Source of the DNA: a virus
Virus record (IMG/VR): IMGVR_UViG_3300009448_000014
Location: 1-43,244 of that record
Reading direction: 5' to 3' (one strand)
DNA length: 43,244 nucleotides
The position numbers were made by a program, and so were the translations under genes. A model generated the notes under the pieces. The model saw only the letters and a list, made by a program, of their open reading frames with translations, did no database searches and had not been told where the DNA came from. Positions 11,601 through 18,338 of the stretch are shown here, in pieces; the stretch's first letter is position 1, and each line of letters opens with the position of its first letter.

Positions 11601-14600
11601 TAATCTTAAATTAGCGGCATCTCCCAAATCTCGAGCTTCACTCTGTAACATTAAAGAATCTAAATCACTAGAATTTTTAGATAAAGAAGTAGATTTACTA
11701 GCAATACTTCTATATAAAATATCGTGTATATCTGTTAAAGGATTATATTCTAAAGGTTTAAATCTAGCGTAAGCTTTTAAATTATGTAAAGAATTATTAT
11801 TTTCATCTAGATCCAACATTAATTCACTAGTACGTATATCGGCACTACTATTACCAACACCCATTAACAAAGTTTTATAAAATCCTTGTTGACCTCCATA
11901 CGTCCTTTCATCTTTTGTTTGTAAAAAAGACCCAAATAATAAAGTTTGAAATTTGTTAAATGCTTCTTTTTTAGAAGAGGCATTAGAATCTTTATATGCA
12001 GTTTTAACAATCATATTAGCTAATTGAGGAGATTGTTTAGCTAATTCATATACATCATTTATATAAGTATGTACGTCATCTTCTGACATAGTATTATTTC
12101 CTTTTAAATGATGAAACCAAGTATTATTTAAATTCTTTAAAGATTCCGCTACACTATTTTTTTGTTTTCTATCTTCTAGAAGATTTAGACTATTATATAA
12201 ATCAGAATCCATAGTATTTTCTTTACTACGTGTGTGTCTATTTATAGTTTCATTTAAATCTTGAAGAGAAATTAAATTTAAATTATCTTGTATTTGTTTC
12301 ATAGATGAAATTATATTAGAACCACTGTCTCTACTTTCATCTATTTGTGTAGAGTACCCTGTTAAAGAAATAGCGACATAATCTAATAACAATTTTTGAA
12401 CTGATTCTCTATTAAAACTTCCATTAGAAAGACTATTATCAAATATCTTCATACTGGACTTAGTGCCAAATCTACTAAGAGCTTCTCCCATTAAAGTAGC
12501 AAATAATTGAGGAACTAGATCTAAAGAACTCATATGAGCACTTTGTCCACTTTTTAAAGTCACTCTACCTTTATTTAAATCGGTTTCAGCATCATCTTCA
12601 TAATTACGGCGACCTAAAACAGAAATACTATTTCCACTATCATTAGTAAATAACCCGTTACCCACTATTCTATTTTTATCTACAAAATAAACAAAGCCAG
12701 GAATATCTTTGCTACTACTTTCATTAAATAAAGCTTTTTCTGAAGAAGGTCCCGATAAAACACTTAATTCAAAATTCAATTTAGGTAAATTAGACGAAGG
12801 CGACATAAACTCAGTAGATTTCATTACTTTATTCATATCAATAGATACGTTAATAGAAGTTAAGCCACTTCCACTTTTATCTCCATATCTTTCTATAACA
12901 CTAAAAACATCAGAAGATAACCCTAACTGAGTTCTCATTGTTTCTAATCTTTTCTTTAATACCATTAAATCTTTTGTATTAACATTGTCTTGCCAAATAG
13001 GCGCGTTATTAAAAGATTTAAGTTGAGGATTAATAATAGAACTACGTGCTAATTGATTCCAAGTAGTAGAAAAATGTTGTTGAGCTAGCATTAATTCATG
13101 AGTTTCTTCTTCTTGATTTAATGCCCACTCATTTACAGAATTAGATAGCATATTGTTAACTGTCGCAAACTCAGGAGAAACACTTAAGTTATCAGAAGAT
13201 CTTCTACTTAAATTAGTATTAATATCTCCTCGACCTAACATAATACCAAACTCTGTATTAGTTAAATTTCCATCTCCTTCTAAATATTGTCCATTTTTCC
13301 CAGAACCTATTCCTAAAGAATATAAACCCATATTAGAAGAACCTTGGTAGTAACTAATAAGGGTAGGATCTTCTTTTGTTGCATCATATTGGTATAGTGC
13401 TGCACCTTTAGCATGTTGTCTAGGAACGTTAGCACTTTCAATATTCCCACTAGCTATTCCAATTATTTGTTTGAGATCACTGTCGTCAAAACCACTTTTT
13501 TTAGTAAAGCCTAACCTTCTTAATTCTTTAAACATAATATTAAGAGAAGTATCGTACTCTTTACTATCTTTAGAAGCAGAAGGTTTAAATAAATCAAACC
13601 CAGCCATTATTGATAAACTTTGCCCATATTTTTCAAAATTAGATACAAGTTTTTGATTTTTTGCTATATCAGTATTTTTAACTTTTTCATTAATCTTTTC
13701 AAGTAAAGGATTCATTACTTGTTCTCTATAATTTTTAGCATCAACTACTACGTTTGCTTTATCTGCTATTAACAAATCAAATAATTTATTTTGTTGAATT
13801 TGATATTGTTCCGTTTGTTTATCTTTCTTAGAATAAGGAGTTCCTATTTCTTCTCCCATTTCTCCTTTTAATTGTTTTGCAAATGTATTAGAACCTAACT
13901 GAAGCATAAAAGCTTGATCTAATAACATAAACATATGTAAAGAACTAGTACTTTTAAAGTTAACTTTTTGAAATGAGTGAGAAGTATTAAAAGTAGTATT
14001 ATGTGCAAATTCTAGAGTATTACTTAAATGCTGATAAATATCACCAGCAAAACCTAGCTGAGCACCTAATTTATTATTAAGAATAGGAGTAGAAGTATTA
14101 CCTTGTGTTCGATTAAATTCTGACAAAGCGGCGTATTCTTTTTCTTGATCAACACTATCTACTATTTGTCTATATAATAAAGACTGAGTAACTTGGTTAT
14201 TATAAACTTGATTTAGGCCGGCTTGTCCTAAAGAAACAAAGTTACCTCGTGCTTGTTGTAACTCAGTATTATCTTTAAAAGTATTAGTAACAAATCGCAT
14301 AGTTTCAAAATTAGAGCCTGCTTGATTAATACTAGAACCTACAGGAGCTGTTAAGTTTTGAGTACCAAATGCAGCAATATTGTCTGTTAAGTAGATCTTA
14401 GGGTGAAACTTTTTATCTCTAAATTGAATATTTAAATTTACATATTTTCCTATTTCTTCTTTAGCAACGCCTAAGCCTACCAACATATCTTCGACATCAT
14501 GTTTAACTTCTTGAAGTTTCATAGCTTCAATTAAGTTAGGGCCTAAGATACCGTAGTTAGTCATACCTACTGCATATCTTCCGTCTGTGTTTTGTTTTTT

Positions 14601-15776
14601 ATCTACATTTCTTTGTCGAGGATAAGCTAACGTCATATCTATTTCTAGAGGAGCGCCGCCTCCTTGTAATACACTGTTTAAAACATGACGTTGTATTTTA
14701 TCACTTAAAGCTGCACTAATAGTTTCATTTTGGAATTGAAAACTTGTTATAGAAATTCTACCGCCGGTTAAAGCTCCGTTAGAATCCCGAGTGCCTGCAG
14801 AATTTATTAAGTCAACAAATTCGGCTACACCAGCTTTATTAACATAACCGCCTTCAGGACTAACAGAAGTACTAGACCTATTACTTAAATTATTATTTAA
14901 AAGATTTAAAGCTGTATTAGTAGTTTCTAAATCAAAAGAAGTTCTTTCACTTAAAGCTTGTGCTATTACAATGGGGTGATCTTCTCCTCCTTTTAAATCT
15001 ACTTGTCTAGCAAAAGCACTACCTTCTTGCATAACTTTTCTAATGGTAGACCTAGCACTTTTTAAACCACTACCTGTCATTGACATTTGATCAATCATAG
15101 AATTTCCATGAAACCTACCAAATTCAACGTCAATTCTATCCACTATTTCTGTTTGATCATAGATACTTTTATTAACAACGTTATCTAAAACTTTTTCAGT
15201 AACTGTTCTATTATCATTAGTAGGATCAGACATAGCTAATCTAGTTTTATTACTTAAACTTTCACCGCCATCTTCATATTGACCAAAAACATTATCATAT
15301 ATAACTCTAGAACCAAAATAGTCCTCATCATCTTGTACAAATCCATTAGTAAAAGATCTAAATGCGCCTGTTGCCCCACTAGAATAAGAAGTATTAAAAT
15401 CTTGATACATACCTTTACGTTGCACTGTAGAGTTTGCAACAGTCTGTCCTAGGCTAGTTTTGTATGCTCTATTTTGTAATTTTTGTTGAATAGTGCTACT
15501 AGTATCAAATCTTTTATCAATGGATTGTCTTTCATTTTCTACTGCCGCGTTAAATTCATCTCGTAATTCAACAACACTAGTTTCTAAAGCAGAAGCAAAT
15601 TGATCTTTAGTAAAAACAGTAGACTTACCCTCAACTTCTGTTGATGAAAAATCATCAATTAGATTTAACATTGTATTAAATCTAACAGCATTGCCAAGAG
15701 CACTCCGAGAATACTGATCAGTATTTAAAGAATTTTTTATAGCATCTATTCTATTATTAGCGCCTTCTCTTGACAT
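2637..15776 (-). CDS. Giant 4379-aa protein: PLD-like domain plus RNA-polymerase-like DFDGD motif (candidate virion RNAP)
   Basis: One uninterrupted frame of 4379 codons, roughly 480 kDa. Seen: (a) near the N-terminus, H458-x-K460-x4-D465 followed by GTQN (471-474), a phospholipase-D-superfamily HKD half-site. It is preceded from about residue 335 by alternating beta/alpha sequence of the PLD-like type. (b) VFRSPPPGE (R2985) followed by GGGDFDGDPYTVVF (D3052, D3054, D3056) and then QQARR. This parallels the beta' RNA polymerase region with the RxP element and NADFDGD metal-binding loop. (c) An HEAQH (HExxH) at 2243-2247. (d) Hydrophobic helices near the C-terminus. The long charged segment after DFDGD is coiled-coil-like. 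Known: single-chain two-barrel RNAPs with DFDGD occur in crAss-like phages (virion gp66) and Bacillus SPbeta YonO. Inferred: a virion-packaged, co-injected polymerase. I could not identify the partner barrel with its catalytic lysines. A tape-measure or other giant ejection protein remains possible. ATG 15776 has no clear Shine-Dalgarno sequence. Confidence 0.68.
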   Translation of the reverse strand: MSREGANNRIDAIKNSLNTDQYSRSALGNAVRFNTMLNLIDDFSSTEVEGKSTVFTKDQFASALETSVVELRDEFNAAVENERQSIDKRFDTSSTIQQKLQNRAYKTSLGQTVANSTVQRKGMYQDFNTSYSSGATGAFRSFTNGFVQDDEDYFGSRVIYDNVFGQYEDGGESLSNKTRLAMSDPTNDNRTVTEKVLDNVVNKSIYDQTEIVDRIDVEFGRFHGNSMIDQMSMTGSGLKSARSTIRKVMQEGSAFARQVDLKGGEDHPIVIAQALSERTSFDLETTNTALNLLNNNLSNRSSTSVSPEGGYVNKAGVAEFVDLINSAGTRDSNGALTGGRISITSFQFQNETISAALSDKIQRHVLNSVLQGGGAPLEIDMTLAYPRQRNVDKKQNTDGRYAVGMTNYGILGPNLIEAMKLQEVKHDVEDMLVGLGVAKEEIGKYVNLNIQFRDKKFHPKIYLTDNIAAFGTQNLTAPVGSSINQAGSNFETMRFVTNTFKDNTELQQARGNFVSLGQAGLNQVYNNQVTQSLLYRQIVDSVDQEKEYAALSEFNRTQGNTSTPILNNKLGAQLGFAGDIYQHLSNTLEFAHNTTFNTSHSFQKVNFKSTSSLHMFMLLDQAFMLQLGSNTFAKQLKGEMGEEIGTPYSKKDKQTEQYQIQQNKLFDLLIADKANVVVDAKNYREQVMNPLLEKINEKVKNTDIAKNQKLVSNFEKYGQSLSIMAGFDLFKPSASKDSKEYDTSLNIMFKELRRLGFTKKSGFDDSDLKQIIGIASGNIESANVPRQHAKGAALYQYDATKEDPTLISYYQGSSNMGLYSLGIGSGKNGQYLEGDGNLTNTEFGIMLGRGDINTNLSRRSSDNLSVSPEFATVNNMLSNSVNEWALNQEEETHELMLAQQHFSTTWNQLARSSIINPQLKSFNNAPIWQDNVNTKDLMVLKKRLETMRTQLGLSSDVFSVIERYGDKSGSGLTSINVSIDMNKVMKSTEFMSPSSNLPKLNFELSVLSGPSSEKALFNESSSKDIPGFVYFVDKNRIVGNGLFTNDSGNSISVLGRRNYEDDAETDLNKGRVTLKSGQSAHMSSLDLVPQLFATLMGEALSRFGTKSSMKIFDNSLSNGSFNRESVQKLLLDYVAISLTGYSTQIDESRDSGSNIISSMKQIQDNLNLISLQDLNETINRHTRSKENTMDSDLYNSLNLLEDRKQKNSVAESLKNLNNTWFHHLKGNNTMSEDDVHTYINDVYELAKQSPQLANMIVKTAYKDSNASSKKEAFNKFQTLLFGSFLQTKDERTYGGQQGFYKTLLMGVGNSSADIRTSELMLDLDENNNSLHNLKAYARFKPLEYNPLTDIHDILYRSIASKSTSLSKNSSDLDSLMLQSEARDLGDAANLRLMSSIGIGTTLVRDDFIIKNQQGDLEIGANQKEIFEAMRQVMIASSSDPTALSTARQNYLESVASEFGSLDSDARKDTIRLSFYTGSQKKLSQLPQRIKNAMGSRPMYSFSIDAQMALERGESLTDLSDSYLQQYRQPLLAASKSKVEALLNKRDNLISLYGEDSSKVLKIDSQIDDLKIIGAKAFNSKVAGLGAVFSGRIKSVLNQEQVNFITATKNRLQDAMGDLIEEGQLDQNVLDELLRVEVLKAGLTNKGLGKMIAGNDHMKYSIALIQLSGTYNDTSLNNPLYGTVYTSKEKYKELREKGLDIYDKSLSAIDREKEGVYTLGIKEGQYNTQQKSIKSSLIGAGGIEVLLQADDIIVEDKDTGSFVHKRKVEGEWQIIGQVDDSRNVQAIKNVVDRTGFSEVGTPGLGSSTISTYGRKGENSIDYIYGVKNRAGNFANNEYLVTFDRIEAINSASGRRVEGTDSGALIKAVAVFAGRIKYAQIQNNSLVHKEMNVFENIEQQILESYNKGEIKGSLKSYLDFRDETQRVTLQDGRTGYAPLSSSIHGLYNANNFKSFFWSHGATILRAQEQNAQGIQSNFILEGLFNTEKHIVQDNAKKLVAALLVNFGTDFLLENKDPSQQSSITNLKRSLINEMIKGEFGSHYQRVALETTRTLGGRVDEIFNNKTLREGRSREEITGDLLYSKIGNQVGFNSLSLGALNAISSTSLEKVLAGDTAESAHLLNLVKRGMLDPVSKRANAIGGINFNNKADQQAALITTAVDLMHQVTSQGSKLRIPSDVDFDNDKVKDILLTLIGSNKDLKNEDTDDIMQFLSGVNSSVATIAVFTDIVFSSSKDPTSTQSVGRHEAQHLITPFLGDIQKYQKEGKLSSIQHTIGSITAMVTGTTSGLVFYDSMAKSQFGEKQAADLTSSDNDYLFTSFNKQKFLGFYQKGVSGVTTDHFVKQYKAINKALLKGDYDWESFQTKRDIDDFTKLENLEDIDSISYKQVTKFIDKFHVGASDLEKARLLDQYLLLGGDKFALHQLNELTNMMSQENARYQADPSKSKGVATAETLLNNVKNSQMFFSVPDLDFEMQNGEIVTRTSGKGLISTILPSSQEMAVLSTTYGEFTDFVLKHYTNLSAIFVPGTVANTAFEKVRIASRENRAIILSTEEYKSMASLMDSARMMPLELAKTSANSFTQEAFAGKNKYQGFTATGIGNLLVPFGSIALSQTKLDEAGIKENSERFELIRQSNLKIQELQQLDNDPNTKTLNTNLTNFYRRQKAAEAQGISIALEVDFKNMKKEALKVKNQIINFVEVVTLPQEEKQKAFDTLKEQIKLKRDNAYSLASLNFETGSSLSNKDSKNSLRLPTEADRYIYHAQALNYDVMLTELLLIGHQANLEPLSAQVVQDLNTRRKEINKVEFLLNSFEDKQGSATFVGLSQKQSNLPPSALFTNKSIDESGGLVGQHMKTIASLFSELRSLGFTKESNLVGSQYVVQQIDTTIEMYEKKLQEMDKFSVEREVHTTQKDIEGNLVISDAVRHKINTATSEYTSLNKEVVDFLRNKKAQIMSQLNPSPQDIRQIFEDIDMKIAEVDKANIHLAEVFRSPPPGETDPRIHTYRVMQGVAALNQYSAMLSDNKEIGSSDKMLYSTERGQTATMMASLGVVTLGGGDFDGDPYTVVFHQIQNIQQARRSYKGKMDQHKLMIDNLNSETNKYQELIASLDPSNSKQLKQKEKLEARLDELKTTRAEKEQLLLSDTEEFNKTKRDLDQQLSDGHKSFQSRARKQVANYMGIDERFFVSQDELMYDNKGKLILDEDGVAEKGFNSVKTYDADALSALLEKGYNLMEGVASNQGKILGIMNSLDTLLGYKSQPDVFRKGVFLEELVDPVNLIKSSEGKISAESPSVHMLKGRVNTLLNNVDNLTPEQKQFVTNLKDSSDSNYIAYLEQFNILQQEMNKAAGLHNLQNLQKAEDKQKEFNKRAFMNEWIGGNIYADVTGDSTLSKFMGQGVGMTLTEGTFDMTLKTLGKAGGEVLGKTYNTIIGTTFQDAPIITYGRQMLDTESELHKSTKTEFQKQLEGDTNKVLEIEAQVASSGLQKGTPEFKKAVEEQLRKISYESFAEYIKTTQKALLKSEGTQGFMKNIHQLLRDSIKLKDNDGKLMGRLQEASDEYDRLSIQISAHDDIEGDLQVKKDLITNRDKIIAQMASNLGPGPGLKSLIDLDYLTNEGRRGGLSKNEFESRFGSLEHNKQMLNHYSESMDLTSQEKSNLQDTTSITDESSALLKVARNITAKNISNLVTSFRMDAVAVDGRHEILKGFARDHKAQLATKLGHHTITNSPRSVTQDGIISQSDEAGKYIQEKYGIIESEHSTASFDSNRQHKNALGSHLGIEESAIYNDDGTIAQTYKDKLNQVSKKLNISSEEYTLMFDIHHEQSKKQVEGLFGPDGQKMEQFTVMNLMRKDIARTMLNGQLPSAETSKTINESIGSEVLTTMAQLASQNKLDSQGQEIFSGMYKGVVAHLLDATDNVVEVVKKSDGNIIKLKFTEMTPQQKSTYLTKLLYQTMLGTDTSNESGFTRSTSEEARQFKEINARLIANSTLELDDIEGSLQGKLSNGFIDALDSAGSHTLTGQQIEAGVALGEEFLRSAAGNEDQFDSLMKQYLPNKGNASHNQKTDNYYRSQMKKKVSAQIKIRQESDSQKYAVSRSRHGKTQTVMNRSSFMNKINTSAIDQLSSTSGSNTLDLFIPFALTALGSVISESSVDSDELMQFGGAMFTSFQYARTGTIESTQLDPSQYKKRLLNASALGGIFKFKNALSRNGDENIGQAIAQVAIQETTAAVLNTSLTPWLSKNIAEHGLGVKHAPSLNALDMKKYQAGQQLAGNIGASIISAVSSTLISGLLMRGVESMSASLSDTIQSFLPAVQAVSAVNESISRRRQQEAAYQDFDAETDNSEGHVSDYLVLTTSTYNPDDYSTIADLQEDVDLEPSSDGSLSFNLLA
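6609..6623 (-). other. DFDGD motif, candidate RNAP catalytic metal-binding loop
   Basis: Codons for residues 3052-3056 of the giant protein. The flanking sequence GVVTLGGG before and PYTVVF after has the strand-loop-strand character of a double-psi beta-barrel. In cellular beta' subunits the three Asp of NADFDGD hold the catalytic magnesium. Chance occurrence or a calcium-binding DxDxD loop cannot be fully excluded. Confidence 0.65.
14355..14405 (-). other. PLD-superfamily HKD-type motif
   Basis: Residues 458-474 of the giant protein read HPKIYLTDNIAAFGTQN, giving H-x-K-x4-D then G-T-x-N. This is the phosphodiesterase signature of the PLD superfamily (Nuc-type nucleases, PLD-like domains of helicases and restriction enzymes). 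Only one copy was seen, so activity would require a dimer or a diverged second half. Confidence 0.68.
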
Positions 15777-15876
15777 ATGTAATCTTATATAGTGTAATAT
15801 ATAAATATAGTATACCTATATTTTAATTAATAAAAGAAGTGATACTATAAGCAAAATAATTATTTATAAAAAACAT
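15777..15876. promoter_or_regulatory. Divergent promoter region between giant gene and head operon
   Basis: A 100-bp AT-rich gap between divergent ATGs, so it should hold start sites for both the giant gene and the head module. On the minus strand a TATACT box lies at 15814-15809, about 33 bases upstream of the giant ATG, with only a poor -35. On the plus strand a TATAAG-like box is near 15845. Neither matches consensus well, so phage-specific or middle/late promoters are possible. Confidence 0.35.
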
Positions 15877-16233
15877 ATGTTTAGTTGTAAGTTACCTAGT
15901 GGAATTGACATCTCAGTAAATCCGCCTTCTTTTCAGGATAGAATGGAAGCTGTAAAAGAATTTAGATCTGTTAAAGACGAGGTAGGATATACAGTAGAAG
16001 AATTAATGGCTGCAAAATGTATTGTAGCTGTTAATGGTAATGTAGTAGATACAAGAATGATGTTAGACCCTGTTCTTTTAGTTGCTGAATGGCCTAATGC
16101 TGATGTTCAATATTATATTGAATGGTTTATGACTTTATTTTTCCTTGATGATAAAATCCGAGATAAAGCAACAAACGAAGCAAAAAAGATAATGATTGCG
16201 CAACAAACAGACAAAGTTTCCTTGAAGAAATAA
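15877..16233 (+). CDS. Tail assembly chaperone-like protein (short product of frameshift pair)
   Basis: A 118-aa protein. It carries a conserved-looking core (EELMAAKCIVAVNG, then a proline-free DVQYYIEWFMTLFFLDD helix) that reminds me of the short tail assembly chaperones that coat the tape measure during tail assembly. Codons 103-104 form the heptamer A AAA AAG (16182-16188), the same slippery site used by E. coli dnaX. The -1 frame is open from 16167 through the stop of the next gene at 16706. Unshifted ribosomes make this protein; shifted ones make a longer fusion. Family assignment is moderate because it sits beside the portal rather than after the tail tube. Confidence 0.6.
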   Translation: MFSCKLPSGIDISVNPPSFQDRMEAVKEFRSVKDEVGYTVEELMAAKCIVAVNGNVVDTRMMLDPVLLVAEWPNADVQYYIEWFMTLFFLDDKIRDKATNEAKKIMIAQQTDKVSLKK

Positions 16234-16706
16234 GTTGTCATAATTTAGAATTAATGCACATGAGGAGTATTTCATATATTGTTCATGGGCAATCTAAATT
16301 TTACGCACAGAATGTAAGCTTAATTCCTTTATATAATAAAATATTCGTAGATAACCGTGCTAAAACAAAACCAGAAGGATTTGAAGGACGGAATTGTAGT
16401 TTGGATCCAGACTTATTTATCTATAGAAATAATTGGATTGAATATAATGCCCAGGCTTTATGTTCTGCATATGAGTTAGATAACTTTATTTCTATGAATG
16501 GAGGTATAGCTAATTTAACTAATACTGAGTGGATGACTATGGATTTGTTTTTAAGAGAAGCTTATAAGTTAGCTTACAATAAGTACGCTAAAGATGAAAA
16601 CCAAAAACAACATAGAATGCAAGCAGATTTAGAACAAAAAATGGAAGCATCTAAAGAGTATAAAAGCCCTTTCAGCGGTATAACAAAACCTACATTCATA
16701 AATTAA
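15877..16706 (+). CDS. Predicted -1 frameshift fusion, tail assembly chaperone G/GT type
   Basis: Joining codon 104 (AAG ending at 16188) to the -1 frame (next codon GAT at 16188-16190) gives an uninterrupted 276-aa fusion ending at 16706. Lambda gpG/gpGT and equivalents in most long-tailed phages are made this way at a fixed ratio. Here the slippery heptamer, the overlap of open frames and the gene order within the pair fit that scheme. I did not find a strong stem-loop just downstream. The alternative is independent initiation of the second gene at 16254. Confidence 0.6.
16254..16706 (+). CDS. Downstream partner of the frameshift pair
   Basis: A 150-aa frame beginning at ATG 16254, but the same frame is open back to 16167, 67 bp inside the preceding gene. 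No Shine-Dalgarno sequence precedes the ATG, which favours expression mainly as the C-terminal part of the fusion. The sequence has aromatic-rich segments followed by a charged, Gln/Lys-rich helix (about residues 105-140) and no recognised domain. It ends 14 bp before the portal gene. Confidence 0.55.
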   Translation: MHMRSISYIVHGQSKFYAQNVSLIPLYNKIFVDNRAKTKPEGFEGRNCSLDPDLFIYRNNWIEYNAQALCSAYELDNFISMNGGIANLTNTEWMTMDLFLREAYKLAYNKYAKDENQKQHRMQADLEQKMEASKEYKSPFSGITKPTFIN

Positions 16707-16720
16707 TTATATAAAGAGAT

Positions 16721-18337
16721 ATGCCTGATAGTAATTTTTTAGATGAAGCAGCTAGTTCAATAAAAACTCAGCCATACGAAAAAGTAAACTTAGTAGAAAA
16801 ACCCTTGGGAGCTTCTGCAATAAAACAGCGTCCTGCTCAATATGGTCAAGTTGGGTTGGCTACATCTTATGTTTCTACAGGTGAAAACTTTATACCTTTA
16901 AGAAAACCTCATTATTATCAATTAGCAGCTTGGGATCGTGCAAGACTAAAAGAACCAATCATTAAAAATGGTATGGAAAAATTAGTCTTGTATATCTGTG
17001 CCAAAATAGGGGATTATCATCACCCAAATAGCATGATTGAAGATTTTGTTAATGCTAATATTGACGGTCATATTAAAAGATGGATTCAAGAAATAAGTAA
17101 AAGTGCTTATTGGTCTGGATTTGGAGTATCAGAAGTACTATGGAAAAAGAAAGCAGGACCTAATTTAATTAGACAAATTTGGATTGAAGATTTAGTTAGT
17201 TATCATCCAACTCAAGTGCAGTTTAAATTAGATGACTATAGTAGATTAAGCCATGGTAATTCTACAAGTTCTTCTGAATTAAAAAGTGGTATTTGGGTTC
17301 CTGCTCCTAGTATACTAAAATCTCGTAAAATGGATAAAAATTTTACAGGGGGAATGGTAAGGTTAGAAAAGTCTAAAGTATTTCATGTGGCTTTTTTTGG
17401 TAGTAGTAATAATCCATGGGGAGAGTCTCAATTAAATTCTGTAGTAGATTATCATTTATTTAAAGAAGCTTTTAGAGACATGATGGCAGTTGCTTTAGAT
17501 AGATATGGAACTCCTTTATTATATGCAATTGTACCTCCTCAAATAACTAATGAAGTAATTACAGAAGAAGACGGTACAGTAAGAAATAAACAATATAGAG
17601 AAAGTGTAACAGAAGCTCTTCAGGATGTAAGAGGTAATCAAGGTATTGTGTTAGAACAATTAAGTAAAGATTACCCTGTTCAAATAGGAACATTAACTAC
17701 TGGTAATAATTTTGCAGATGCATTTGATCAAGCAATTAAATTATGTGATGCCAATATGATGATTGGTATGGGTATTCCTAATTTAATTATGAGAGATGAA
17801 AATGGTGGTTTAGGTAGTGGTAGTAGTGCCGATAGACAAGTGGAAATGTTTAATTTATTAGTTGGACAATATTTTAATCAAGTTACTACTGCTTTTACTA
17901 ACCAAATAATTAATCAATTAATTTCTTATAATTTTGATCCATATACCGTAAAAGATATTCATAAAAATGGTGTTATTTCTGAAATTCCTTTAAGACCTAC
18001 AGAAATAGAAACACTTGTTAATTCTTTTAAAGATTTAACAAAACTTGGATATATGAATGCAGGATCTCAAGAAGATTATAACTATGTTAGATCTATGCTT
18101 AATTTACCTCATAAAGAAGTAGATGAATATGCTAAAGATATAAACAAAGTAATAACACAACAAACTTCTCAGCAAGTTGCTAAAGATAATGTTCAAATTA
18201 AAAGGGAAGGAATTGCATCAAAAGAAAGAATGAATAAACTAAAACTTACAAGTACTAAAAAAACAAACGCACAATCAATTAACACTAATACATTAGTTCC
18301 TACGATTCTCTCTAAAGAAAGGAGTACTCCTAAGTAA
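16721..18337 (+). CDS. Portal protein, Mu gp29 / DUF935-like
   Basis: A 538-aa protein. The portal forms the dodecameric ring at the head vertex through which DNA is packaged and ejected. Diagnostic stretches are a helical segment ending in YWSGFGVSEVLWKKK (about residues 128-142), then FFGSSNNPWGESQLNSVV and a helical LFKEAFRDMMAVALDRYGTP segment. These match the 'close to host DNA ring, go down one side' pattern of Mu-type (DUF935) portals. The length is typical. The Gln/Lys-rich C-terminus from about 470 is probably disordered. The gene begins the core head block, with fibre-like genes and the protease following. An AAAGAGAT element just precedes the ATG. Confidence 0.8.
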   Translation: MPDSNFLDEAASSIKTQPYEKVNLVEKPLGASAIKQRPAQYGQVGLATSYVSTGENFIPLRKPHYYQLAAWDRARLKEPIIKNGMEKLVLYICAKIGDYHHPNSMIEDFVNANIDGHIKRWIQEISKSAYWSGFGVSEVLWKKKAGPNLIRQIWIEDLVSYHPTQVQFKLDDYSRLSHGNSTSSSELKSGIWVPAPSILKSRKMDKNFTGGMVRLEKSKVFHVAFFGSSNNPWGESQLNSVVDYHLFKEAFRDMMAVALDRYGTPLLYAIVPPQITNEVITEEDGTVRNKQYRESVTEALQDVRGNQGIVLEQLSKDYPVQIGTLTTGNNFADAFDQAIKLCDANMMIGMGIPNLIMRDENGGLGSGSSADRQVEMFNLLVGQYFNQVTTAFTNQIINQLISYNFDPYTVKDIHKNGVISEIPLRPTEIETLVNSFKDLTKLGYMNAGSQEDYNYVRSMLNLPHKEVDEYAKDINKVITQQTSQQVAKDNVQIKREGIASKERMNKLKLTSTKKTNAQSINTNTLVPTILSKERSTPK

Positions 18338-18338
18338 C

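Noticed and set aside
12709-13656. Plus-strand open frames of 61-73 codons inside the giant gene
   Set aside because: They are antisense shadows of a long, continuous coding frame with no start signals or recognisable protein character.
15254-15439. Minus-strand 61-codon frame near the start of the giant gene
   Set aside because: Out of frame within clear coding sequence, hydrophobic and low-complexity, with no ribosome-binding site.
2637-15776. Reading the giant gene simply as the tape measure protein
   Set aside because: It is on the opposite strand, would imply an implausibly long tail (about 0.15 nm per residue), and carries PLD- and RNAP-like motifs that tape measures do not usually have. 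Kept only as an alternative.
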